Part shown: positions 1 to 40,400 of the stretch, piece after piece | How positions within the stretch are numbered: the stretch's first letter is position 1 | How the letters are laid out: each line of letters starts with the position of its first letter | Source: Oxyruncus cristatus | Lineage: Eukaryota; Chordata; Aves; Passeriformes; Cotingidae | Direction: 5' to 3' | Length of the DNA stretch: 64,000 nucleotides | Assembly: GCA_013399855.1 (NCBI GenBank) | Contig: VXAY01004289.1 | Location: 1,430,243-1,494,242, forward strand | Made by a program: the position numbers and the translations under genes | Notes under the pieces: model-generated | Databases searched by the model: none | Told to the model about the DNA's origin: nothing | The model's input: the letters and a program-made list of their open reading frames with translations, nothing else

Positions 1-117
1 TTCGCCTTGGGAGCTGGAAGGGATCTCCCGTTCTTTCCTCCCGCTGAAAAGCTCCTGAGCGGGACGGGCCGGCGGCCCCCGCGCAGCCACGAGAGGGCAC
101 AAAGCCCTGCAGCCAGG

Positions 118-460
118 CAGCCCTGTCACCGTGTCACCCTGTCACCGTGTCACCCTGCAGCTCTGCAACCCTGTCACCCTGCAGCCAGGCAATCCTGTCA
201 CTGTGTCACCCTGCAACCATGTCACCCTGTCACTGTGTCACCCTGCAGCTGTCACCTTGCAGCCATGTCACCGCGTCACCCTGCACCCCTATCCTTTCAG
301 TCCTTTCACCCTGCAGCCCTTTCTCCCTGAAGTTCTGTCACCCTGCAGCCACACAGTCATGCAGCTGCATCACCCTGTCGCTGTCACCCTGCAGCCCTGG
401 CACTGTGTCACCCTGCAGCCCTGGCACTGTGTCACCCTGCAGCCCTGGCACTGCACAAGC
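118..460. repeat. Minisatellite of TGTCACCCTGCAGCC-type units
   Basis: Tandem, partly degenerate array of short C-rich words (TGTCACC, CCTGCAGCC). The last three units (387-410, 411-434, 435-454) are near-perfect 24-mers, the third truncated. The overlapping open frames here exist because the unit length is a multiple of three; they are low complexity and not genes. Confidence 0.85.
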
Positions 461-907
461 TCAGTAAGTTAATTAAGACAGTGCTGATTTCAGAGGGAGA
501 GGAGGACGGCTTTGCACAGGGCTGGGAACCAACCAGGGAACCATCCCAATCCATCATCCATCACCCGCGGATTTTCACCCACACCACCTCAGCTGCTGCT
601 CTGGGGCAGATCTGGGAATGTGCCTGGGAATGGGGTGGAAACCCGGGACAGGCCTTCCCATCCCAAACAAGAACCACGGGCACATGGGGGCTGTTTCCCC
701 ACCCTCAGTGGGAGCCCGGGAGCTGCATTTCCGGGGTACTGGGGTTTGTGCCCATTTATTTCCAGCCTGGTGCCTGCCTGGGGTCCCTCCACCACCGTGG
801 AGCTGGAGCTGCAGCCTCCCTGGTGCGGCCCTTTCCATGGTGCCAACGGCCACAAACACCCGCTGGAGCCCCGGGAATTATATGGAGAGGGAGGAAAATA
901 CAAAAGA
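461..907. other. Unique 5' flank, no gene seen
   Basis: Moderately GC-rich unique sequence between two arrays, upstream of HS3ST6. Open frames on both strands lack recognisable domains and splice logic. I see nothing definable in it. Confidence 0.5.
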
Positions 908-1185
908 AGAATATTTAGTGGGAAAATGTGGTGAAATGTAGGGATTCATGGGAAAACACGTGAAAACACGGGCAAATGCGTGGAAATACGGGGAAGTGTG
1001 GGAAATGGTGGGAAAATGTGGGGAAGCACGGTGAAAAGAGGAAAAACGTGGGGAAACATTGGGAAATGTAAGAAAATACAGGAACACACGTGAAAACATG
1101 GGGAAATACGGGAAAATGCGGGGAAACACGGAAAACCAAGCAAAAACATGGAAAAACGTGGGGAAACGCGGGAAAACGTGTCCCC
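908..1185. repeat. Purine-rich degenerate tandem array (GGGAAAAYRYG-like)
   Basis: About 280 bp of near-continuous G/A-rich + strand built from degenerate units of roughly 9-11 bp resembling GGGAAAACACG and GGGAAATACG. It lies directly upstream of the gap that hides the start of HS3ST6 exon 1, so it is promoter-proximal. The strand asymmetry makes triplex or G-rich secondary structure possible. Confidence 0.75.
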
Positions 1186-1302
1186 CAGCACGGTGGGGCC
1201 GGGAGTGCTTCCCCTCAGCACGGGCTGCCCCCTCAGGGTGACCCCCACGCGTGGGGTGCCCCCGTCCCCGCAGGGACCCCGGCGGTGCCCCCCGCGTGTG
1301 CC

Positions 1303-1783
1303 NNNNNNNNNNNNNNNNNNNNNNNNNNNNNNNNNNNNNNNNNNNNNNNNNNNNNNNNNNNNNNNNNNNNNNNNNNNNNNNNNNNNNNNNNNNNNNNNNN
1401 NNNNNNNNNNNNNNNNNNNNNNNNNNNNNNNNNNNNNNNNNNNNNNNNNNNNNNNNNNNNNNNNNNNNNNNNNNNNNNNNNNNNNNNNNNNNNNNNNNNN
1501 NNNNNNNNNNNNNNNNNNNNNNNNNNNNNNNNNNNNNNNNNNNNNNNNNNNNNNNNNNNNNNNNNNNNNNNNNNNNNNNNNNNNNNNNNNNNNNNNNNNN
1601 NNNNNNNNNNNNNNNNNNNNNNNNNNNNNNNNNNNNNNNNNNNNNNNNNNNNNNNNNNNNNNNNNNNNNNNNNNNNNNNNNNNNNNNNNNNNNNNNNNNN
1701 NNNNNNNNNNNNNNNNNNNNNNNNNNNNNNNNNNNNNNNNNNNNNNNNNNNNNNNNNNNNNNNNNNNNNNNNNNNNNNNNNNN
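1303..1783. other. Assembly gap (481 N) inside HS3ST6 exon 1
   Basis: A run of N. The downstream edge is already coding in the HS3ST6 frame, so the gap removes the start codon, the N-terminal cytoplasmic tail, the signal anchor and the stem region, and perhaps the core promoter. The flanks are very GC-rich, the usual reason for such gaps in bird assemblies. Confidence 0.98.
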
Positions 1784-31261
<29,478 letters not shown>

Positions 31262-31331
31262 GACACCCCCAGGGCACTCCACCACACTGGAACCTGCTCT
31301 GCCAGCAGTGTTTGGAGCCAGAACTGCGAGC

Positions 31332-31507
31332 CAGGGGTGCTCCTGGCTGCCGGGGTCCGGGGATGCTCGCGGTCATTGTGGTCCAGGGATGCTCGTGGCT
31401 GCCACGATCCAGGAATGCTCATGGTCGTTGCCCAGGGATGCTCGTGGTCATCGTGGTCCAGGGATGCTCGTGGTCATTGTGGTCCAGGGATGCTCGTGGC
31501 CGCCTCA
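31332..31507. repeat. 26-bp minisatellite in the HS3ST6 3' UTR
   Basis: About seven head-to-tail units of the type CCAGGGATGCTCGTGGTCAT plus six more bases, one unit shortened by about 3 bp. It begins about 70 bp after the stop codon and ends before the poly(A) signal, so it should be present in the mature mRNA. Confidence 0.9.
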
Positions 31508-31595
31508 CCAGCAACCTCCTCCCTTCGTTCTAATTTATATCGGACCTTTTCTGGCAAGAAATGGACTTTTCTGGAGTAGAGAGAAATATTTAAGA

Positions 31596-31601
31596 AATAA
31601 A
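31596..31601 (+). terminator. HS3ST6: AATAAA poly(A) signal, HS3ST6
   Basis: Canonical AATAAA 335 bp after the stop codon. A GT-rich stretch (GTGTGGGGGTGTCTGTGTG region, 31706-31730) lies somewhat far downstream. A second ATTAAA at 31635-31640 is an alternative. Confidence 0.55.
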
Positions 31602-32189
31602 ACCACAGATGGCCCCTCTCCCCTCCCTGACCAGATTAAATATTCTTCCATATAAATCTTGCTAATCTGTACTGACCGGGACCGTGGCGGGTGGCGAGTG
31701 GGACGTGTGGGGGTGTCTGTGTGTGTGTGGGATGATGGATCCACCATCCATAACAAAACCTTCGGAAACCAGTCAGCCTCCGGGGTGGGTGACCGGTGGG
31801 TTTTTGCCAAACCAAATGCCAGTGCTGGCACAGGCACTGAGGGCCAAGGGGTGGTGGGTGAGGCCCTCGAGCAGCAGCCCCCGAGCACGGGGGATTTTTT
31901 GCAGATGGAACATAGTCTGCAGGAATGCCTAGTTAAGAAAACAATTAACAGCAGTAGTTTTGAATAAGAGCCAGGCCCGGGTTAGGGAGAGGGAGTTGTG
32001 TATCACATCCCTTCCTATGTCCCTTGAGTAACCCAGCTGATAGAGCAGGGCATTTCTGACCCTTAGAATGAAAATTCCTGCTTCCCCCTAATTCCCAAGC
32101 AGAGCAGACAAAATCCCCAAACTCTGCCCTGTCAGCTCAATAATCTCAATAGATTTCCAAATCTGCAGCCATTGAGGGTCATCACAGGA

Positions 32190-32330
32190 GGCTGCAGGAA
32201 TTAGTTTAATCTCTACTAACTAGTTTTCCCTTAATTAAAGATGGGGAAAACATTTAATTAACCTCTAATATCTTATTAGTGACTTGTATTTGACTCTTTA
32301 ATGAGCTAATTATGTGGTTTGAAGGGCCCC
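32190..32330. promoter_or_regulatory. TTAATTA-rich patch downstream of HS3ST6
   Basis: Short AT-rich stretch with CCTTAATTAAAG, ATTTAATTAACC, CTTATTAGTG and GCTAATTATG, similar in character to the 28.0-28.9 kb island. Homeodomain-type cores by inspection only. Confidence 0.25.
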
Positions 32331-33129
32331 TAGGCCCTGCATTGTTTGCAAATATGCTGTGGCTCCTTCCACCGTGCAGCACCCCAAAGCTGCACCCCAA
32401 AGCTGCCATCCTGCCAAGGTGCCTTCCCTTCACACTGCTGCTGCCCGGGGGGATGGAGGCAGCAGGTACCAATCCTGGGATGTACAACCACCCCCATCCC
32501 CTTTCTTCCCATCACCAGGGTGGGTTTACACCCACTCACTGTGCTCTGCCCCTCACAGCTCTCCCTGCTCCCACATCCCAGCCGCTGGCACCTCCGTGGT
32601 GCCCGTGGAGGTGACGGCATTTTCTGTCCCAGTGCTCCGGGCTGGAGCTGAGGTTCAACACGTTCCTGTTCAGCCCCAGGACGAGTGACACGTGCAGGAA
32701 TGGCCTTAATAGAATGTGGGAGTCGAATGCAAACAGTTGCCTGTTTGTGGGGAAAGGGGCATGGTGGTGACAGTCCCTGCAGGTGTCAGGGGCACCGGGG
32801 ACCAACACAGATGCCGCCAGTGCTGTGCCAGATCCTTGGGGGGCTTTATGACCGGTATAAACTGGGATATCGTCAGCGAATAGCGGGAAGAGATGAAGTC
32901 AGGACGGGTTTTCTGCTGGTTGAAAGCCCAGAGCCCTCCGAGAGATGTGGCCACTGCTGGGATGGGCTCAGCCCCCGTGCCCAGAGCAGGGACCCCTGGC
33001 CGTGTCCCCCCAGGACTGCGGTGGCCCGGCCCCCGACCCGCCGGGGGTGGGATGTCGGAGCGGCTGGAGCCCCTTGTCAACCGCGCTGGCAGCTCCGCAT
33101 GATGGACTGCGCTCTGCTTGTTTAGGTTT

Positions 33130-33660
33130 TGTTTCCAGCCACGACATTCGACCAAATTATTCTCCACGAAGGGCTTTAAAGTTTCCCAAGTGCCTGTGAA
33201 AGCCTGGAAACGCTGATAGTGATCCTATTTCTCAGCTCAGTGACTGCATTCAGCCCCAGCCATATTGATATGCAAAACGTTAAGGGTCCCGGCTCGAAAG
33301 ATGGTTTCTGTCTGCCCTGTGAAAGGGAGCCATACTTTTTTAAAGCCCGGCCCTTTCTAAAGCCGCACAATACCATATAGACTATGCCATTTAAAGCATC
33401 TGAAGCGACCCAAAATGTATTGAAAGCTTGCTTTGCAGACTCATTAAGACTACTCAATAGGTTCTGGCAAATACCGTGCCAGGGCTGACCGCACGGATTA
33501 AGACTTTTGAAGTGTTACACAAACCCCCTGCTTAAACTAATTGCTGCCCCGCAGCTCATGAGGTCAAGTATTTGTATTCATTGCCTCCGAGAGGAGCCAC
33601 TTATGGGTCTGTCCAGGTGAAGTCTGCACTTCATTAGATCAAGACAATAAAAGCAGCTTT
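33130..33660. promoter_or_regulatory. Repeat-free AT-balanced block, possible conserved non-coding element
   Basis: About 530 bp with no CR1 or tandem repeat character and a base composition unlike the surrounding GC-rich intergenic DNA. It has many short AT-rich words, including CCATATTGATATGC and TAATTGCTGC. No coding frame is credible. A candidate conserved element. Confidence 0.25.
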
Positions 33661-33926
33661 GGCAGGAAGGGGATGAAATCTCCCGGCTCCGAAGGGCCAA
33701 GCACAGGCTGATGTTCACCTCAGGCTTACGTCCACCTCAGTTTTGGGGCGTTTCTGTTGCTTTCGAGAGCCCCAGCAGAGCGATGTATGTCCAACCAAAG
33801 TGGTCCACTGCAGGGTGGTGACAGCACCCACGTCCCGCTCGTGCTGTCCGTGGTGTGGGTCCACCCAGTGCCACGGGGGTTTCAAGGAGCCAGTGTTCTC
33901 CACCGGGATGTTTCATTCCCCAGGCT

Positions 33927-33990
33927 CGCAGAATTCTGGAATGGTTTGGCTTGGAAGGGACCTTAAAGATCATCCCATTCGACCCCCTGG
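33927..33990 (-). mobile_element. Short CR1 tail fragment, antisense
   Basis: GCAGAATTCTGGAATGGTTT, then TTGGAAGGGACCTTAAAGAT and a CATCCCATTCGACCCCCTG end. Only the element's last roughly 65 bp. Confidence 0.75.
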
Positions 33991-34450
33991 ATCTTCCCGC
34001 TCTAAACCTCTGGGAATAAAGTTGTAACAAGGTGATGCTGAGCTGTGCTGACATTTCCTGGGGCTGAAGAGACCCTGGGCAGTGGTGTCCCCACATCTGC
34101 TTGCTAAGGAATCCCTGTGCTCATGGAGCTGGAGAAACGCCTCTGGAGGACCAGGTTAAATGGGGGAAGTGTCAGAGGGTGATGGAGATCCAGCTTTGCA
34201 GCCAAGTATGAAATGAAGCTTTCATCCCGGACTCAGTTAACCAAAGTTTCCATTTCTAACCCCATTTTTGTTTTGAAAATCCAGCTATCCAAAGCATTGT
34301 GGTTCCTGTGCTCTGGGCCTCCCCCTCCGTTCCAACCACTCCGTGAGCCAGGAAGAGCAGGGCTGAAAGAGCTTTCCAAAATTTTTATTTACTCCTTTTT
34401 CTGTTATACTGAATTTAGGAGGACAGAAGGGAAAGAACAAAAATAGGCAG

Positions 34451-34468
34451 GGGAAAAAAAAAAAAAAA
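34451..34468. repeat. Poly(A) run
   Basis: About 18 consecutive A in intergenic DNA. No retrotransposed gene copy is visible beside it. Confidence 0.85.
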
Positions 34469-37400
34469 AAACTCCACAAGGAAGAAGTTAAAACTTCCCT
34501 GCTTTTGCGTGGGTCTGGAGATGAGGAACAGCAGGGCTGATTTGTAATTACACATTTCATCTTGATGTGCTCTGGGAATGTTTATAACCTGTAACAGGGG
34601 AAGCCATGCTCTTCCCTGAAAGTGCCCATCTGTCCCCATTCCCATTCCCTGCTCTCTGTATGGCTGCACCCATCCCACCCCACAGCTCCCAGGTGAGGCT
34701 CGTGCTGCTGGGGCACCTGGGGGCTATAAAAGCTGGGAGGGACATAAATCGTGGAGGGATTCTGAAGGGTGTGGAGGCTGTCCTGGCTCAGGGAACAGGA
34801 GCTGGCACTGGCTGGTAAGTGGGGAGGCTACTGCCAGGGCTGTGGGGCATCCTTCTGGCTGTTTTTTGGGCCAGTGTGGTGTTTGGGATGGAGCAGTGTA
34901 GTTGTGCTTGGCCGTCATGAGGGAATGCTGTATTTCTGCTTTGATTAGAAACAGTAACATGTTGCCTTGTTTAATTAATTTATATCATTAAGAAGAATAA
35001 ATGGATGCCTTTCTGGCCAGATTCCCCCGGCAGGAGATGAGCCCTGGGCCCTAATCTTATAGCCCCCATTGGTGGGGGGTAGAGGGAGATATGTGGGATG
35101 GTGTAGTGCTGCTGCTGCTCCTTTTCCAGGGAACATGGACACATGGAGCGGGCAGGAGGAGGGGGTGGCTGGAGCCTTGGGGGCTGGGGAGTGGGGGGGC
35201 ACTGAGGGATACCACAGCTCATGATGTGAGGGACAGTGTTAGAGAGGAGAAATAGTGCTGGAGGGGCTGATCCAGCCCCCTTTCTCCCAGTTTCCCGTGG
35301 CTGGTGAGTGTCGGTGCGGATGATTGAACCGATGCTCCCACTGCCAGGCTGGCACAGCCGTGCCAGCTCTGCCCCACCTCTGCCATCCACGCAGGCAGCT
35401 GCTGCTCCAGCCATGCCTGAAGCGGGACAGGGAGGGAGTTTTTCCCTTTTTTTCTCTTTTGCTGTGAGTTCAAACTTCCATGTGACAGCGGGGGCTGATT
35501 GCTGGAGGACACCCCCCGGCACACTGCCAGCGGGAAAGAAAGTGCGAGGGATGGAGGGCAGTGGGGGAGAGGCCAGGAAACTGGGAAAGGCTTCTGGTGG
35601 GGATGGGAAAGGGGCTTGTGCAACAGCCAGCCTTTAATTAAGGGTCTTTAAAGAGCTTTCCCAGCTGGTTAACATTGCCTTGCCATATTGGAGTGGTTTA
35701 GAAGCAATGCTCCTCGGGAATGACTCCCTTCCTGCCAGCCCTGCGTGCGGGTGACGGGTCCCCTGCCCCTCCTGGAAAATGAGGCAGAGAAAAACAAGGT
35801 GGAGGGTACAGGGAGCCCTCTGCCCTCCCAGGGAAAAGGCTCCTTTCTCTGACCTGGTTGCAATACCCAAATGTCTTTTAACGCAGCACCCAGAGCAGCT
35901 GGTGGGGACAATGCACTGGGTGGCATCACCAGGTGCTGGAGGGGGCAATGTTGTCTCACACCCAAGTGCTGGATTGGGAGTGCCTGCTCCAGCCCTGGGG
36001 AGGATATTGGTGCCTGCAGTCAGATCTGGGGGTGTGGCTGGGTCATGGAGAGGTCTGGAGACACATATGGGAGGTCAAAGCTCCTGAAGTGCAGGAGCTT
36101 CTGACTGGCAGCTGTGGGACCCTGGGGCAGAGGTGATGGAGGTGCCGTGGGACACTCAGGTATCCACCCAGGTATCCATATCTCCAGGCACCCGGGAGAG
36201 GATGGATCTGCCCCACTTCTCCTACTGCAATAAACCTGCAGTTTACACCTCCAGAAGGAGCTCCACAGTGACAGCATTTGCCCCCTGCGAGCTGGGGACA
36301 GACTTTGCTGTGCACATAGACCTGCACAGAGCTGTTTATGCTGAAACTACTTGTCCCATCGTTTTAAGCTTTATCTGCTCATGCCAAATCCTCCTAGAAC
36401 CTTTCCTTCCTCCATGCCATGCAGCACTGCCAGAATAGCCCAGTACAAAATCCTCTTAGAGGTAAGAGCAGAGCTGCCCATGGCTGTGGGAGTGGGCTGG
36501 GTGATGTGGGATCCTGTCCCTGTTTCACTGGGAAGTGCCTGAAACCTCCTGACTTGATTTGCAGAAGAGAAGATGATGCAAACCTGCCTGAGAGCATTTT
36601 GCTCCAAGGGAAAAATCCCCCTTTCCCAGAAAAGCATGGCCTGATCATCAGAGCAGATACCATCAGTGCAGCCTGCTCTCCTGGTCCCTTCGGAGTTGGG
36701 GCTGAGTGATGCACAACTGAGCACCGTCCTCCTCCTCCTCTGTGTGCCCTGGCCTCGCTGCAGTGCTCCCAGCTTGAGGCTCCTCACTGCCAGCTCCATG
36801 GTTGGTGCTGGGGCTCCTTCTGCTCCTACTGTGCTTTTTTATCTCTGGAAAAAATCGTAATAAAAGCCAAAAGGCAACTTTAGTAGTGGAATATTAGGGA
36901 GGACTGGGAGAGAAGCACTGGGAGAGAAAGGCTCCTGCCTGTGGCCATGGCACAGCTGGGGGCCCAAGCACGGATCCACAGCTGTCACTCAAGGGTAAAT
37001 GGGGGGGGGGCAGAAAAACCCCTAAAACCTACATTTTCTGGGCTTGGCTGAAGGGTGCTGATGTGGTGCTCAGGCAGGGGGGGACAGGCTCACCCCAAGG
37101 CTGGCACAGCAGAGATTCCTTTTACCTTTAGGACAGGAATTACACCTGTCTGAGGAATAACCTGGGGTTATTAGACCTGTCTGAGTAAAGCCCAGTGGCA
37201 AACCTGCCTGTGCAGGATGGGATCCTGGGGCAGCCTACCCAGGGACCAGCACCCTTTGGCATGTGGGATGGGGCGCAGCCAGGCACAGGCTGAAGCGCTG
37301 CCTGTAACCGGCAGAAAACGTTCCAAGTCTGGAGAGGCTTCGCAATAATTTCCACATTCCGTAATTTTTCTCAAGAGGGGAAGAGAGGCAAGCCTGGAAT

Positions 37401-40400
37401 AATTACCCATACAAGCAGTCATTGAAATGTTCTTTGCTGCGAGTACTGATCACTTACTGTATTTAACAAGACAATTTTGGCTCGCGGCGCATAAAAGCGA
37501 GCAGTGATTAAAGCTCTTGTTTTCAGGGTCCGTGAGCCAAAGCACAAAAGTCTGTTGCTAGATCCAAGTCTGGACTTGGCAACCAGCTCCTACGTGGGGA
37601 GTGAGCCAAGGTGAAGTGGCTCCACTCGGTGTCTGTGGGCTTTGGGGTGCTTTGGAGCTCAGGGGGTGCCAGTGCCCCCGCTCTGCTGATTCCAGGTGCA
37701 GGGAAGTGCGTCTCCGGCAGTGCCAACTTGTGCCTTCAGCCCTGGAATTGAGTTGAGGTGTTTTGCAGGAGGTGGAAGGTGTGGCAGCTCCTTGGGGCTG
37801 GGAAAGGTTCCTTGGTGGTGGGAAGGAGCAGGTGCTGAGCTGGAGGACAGTGTGGGAGATGAGGTATCTGCTGCCTTCTCCCTCTGTGCCTGCGGAGCAA
37901 GAGGATGTTTGGGGGGATCCTGGGAAGGCAAAAGGCCTCAGTGTGTGCAGGCAGTGGTGCAAAGCTGGGGCTCGGCTGGAGGCAGAGCTATCGGACACCT
38001 TATACTGCCTGGATTTGGGGATCCCAGGTTGGGAATTTGGGGTTTCCAGAGTGTCTGACTCTAAACTGAAGGAGCTGTTCCCTGGTGAGAGGCCATTGGG
38101 ATATCATGATTGCCCAAGGGTAAAACTGAGCAGGGCTGCTGAAAGCACCCTTTGTGCTTGGCTGGCACCATCCTGCTTGGAAACCCTGCCCCGAGCTGAG
38201 CTGGGCTCACTGAGGGTGTTGCTGCAGCACTCCCATCACTGCTGTTGTGCCTCAGTGGGGGTCCCTGATTGCAGACCTTCTCCCAGACTGGTTTCACAGC
38301 AGAGATATTTGATGCAAGATTATCTTCTCTGGGGAGTGGTCTTTTGGCAGCAAAGCCAAGAGGAGTTGCCTGTGAGTTCCCCTTGGGACAGTCCTGTAGG
38401 TACCATGTGGTGCTGAGGTCTCTCCTAAAACCAGGCACAGCATCCTGCAGGGATGGGCAGCCCTGGAAACCCCAGAGGAGGGTCTGTGTTTCACTCTGAG
38501 GCTCTTCAGGCTGCCCATGTCAGTGGTGCAGTGTCTTGGTGCGAGTGTCCCATGGTGGAGTCTGACTGATGTCACACTGGCTCTGCACTGGGCTGCTGGG
38601 AGAGCTGTGTTAGTGGGATGAGCTCTGCTTGGCGTGGACAGGCAGCTCCCGCAAAGCTGGTGGCAGAGGGCACAAATCTGATCAGAGATTGGCTTCTTGC
38701 TGACATAAATCAACCTTGTTTGGTTCAGCACAGCTGTGTGATTGAGATCAGGTCAAAATCTGGTTCAGATCTTCCTACTCTGCTTGTTAAGCTCCTGTCC
38801 TTGAGGACGGTGTGGGTTCACCCCTGAGCGAAGATAAATGAGTCCCAGTGTAGCAACACTAAATCTATCCAGCTTTGTGCTTGGCTTTCCCAGGTCTCTA
38901 TTTGCTTCAGGACAAGGAGGGCTTCCAGGGAAATACCAGTTCTGTATGGACAGCATCATGTAGAGTCCCCTGTGTCCCTTTCCCTGGAAAAAATGCAAGA
39001 ATTTAGGCATTCCACAGACATTACTGATGCTAATTGAGCAACTGCTTATACAGGGCTGTTAGTATTGCTGCCACCTTCTCCTCAGGCATGGTCAAATCAA
39101 ACCAAAAAAGGTCCCTGCAGAGAGCTTTTATTTCAAGCAGTGGCCCCCTGGCTGTCCTGGAGTGTGGTGCTGCGGGGATCCGGTTCCCAGTGTGGCTGTG
39201 TCTCTTGGGTGCCTCTGCTCCAGTTTGGGCACAGTTGAGCAGCTGCTTTTTGGTGGTCACTGCCCTTCAGGCATGAGCCGGGAGCATCCCAGGGTGGGCA
39301 CAGGTCTGCAGCCCATGTCCCCAGGGATGTCCCTGCAGTACTGGCCATCCTGGCTGGGAACCTTGTGCCAGCTCAGGGCACAGCTGCCACCAGGGCCCAT
39401 GTGGGAGCTGCACTGGCTCTCTTGGCTTTATTTCGGATGGAAAAGAGTGTTTCAGGAGCAACTCTGTCAGCCCTGTGAAGTCCTGGCAGCCCTGGGAAGG
39501 CTCTGGCAGATGGGCAGCCTTCATCCGTGTCCCCTGCTCTCTCGGGTGAGTTGTGCTTGTTAGAATTATTTACTGCACTGATCAATAAGCACCGTGGGCA
39601 GGGTGCTGTATTTCGTGAACACAACACCACACACGTGCCTACTGCTATATTTCAAAAGCATAAATAACCCTGGGACATGAGCAGAAATTAAACCCAAACA
39701 GATGTAAATTTACACCCGGGATTTTTCAACACAGGGAGGAAGGAGACAACACTCCTGGGCTGTGCCCCTCACTGAATGCAGCCTTGCTCCTGCCTTTCCC
39801 AGGGTGCCAGTTTGGTTGCCCGTGGCTCTGGCTCTGCTCCTGCCTCCAGCTGAGGTGGTATGGGCTGTGTCCCACCAGCACAGGCAAGCCACCTGCTTTC
39901 CCCCTGTCCCCTCACACGTGGGGACACAGTCCTAGGCTGGCACGAGCAGCTCGAGAGCCCCCCTTGGCATGTCCTGCCTGCCACCGGCCGGTCCGGCGGT
40001 GCCGCTCTGGGGTTCATTTTCCTGGTGAGCGAATCGTGCAGCAGCATGTGCTGTGCTCTCCGGGTTGTTTGTTTTCCTTCAAAATGCAATATAGACCTAA
40101 TGATATGAAAACAAACTCTCCTAAGAGCAGGGCTGTTCAGCACAGGCAGCGAGGGCTCTGTCCCTTCCCTCTGGTAGCGTTTAAGCGTTTCCCCCATCGG
40201 TGACGCAGCCGTTCCTCATAAATCAGCGGAGGTAGGAGCACATTTGCTCCCCCGGCTTTGAAGAGGCGTCAGATCTCCGAACAGAGGCTTCTTGCTGGGT
40301 GATCCTCCAGGGCTGGTTCTCATTTCCTTGTAGGAGGTGGGTCTGGAGCCCATTTTGTGCATTTGGGAAGGCTTGCAGGGGGAAAGGGGAGGAAAATGAA

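Noticed and set aside
387..460. Tandem array considered as CRISPR-like
   Set aside because: Units are adjacent without unique spacers and the genome is vertebrate.
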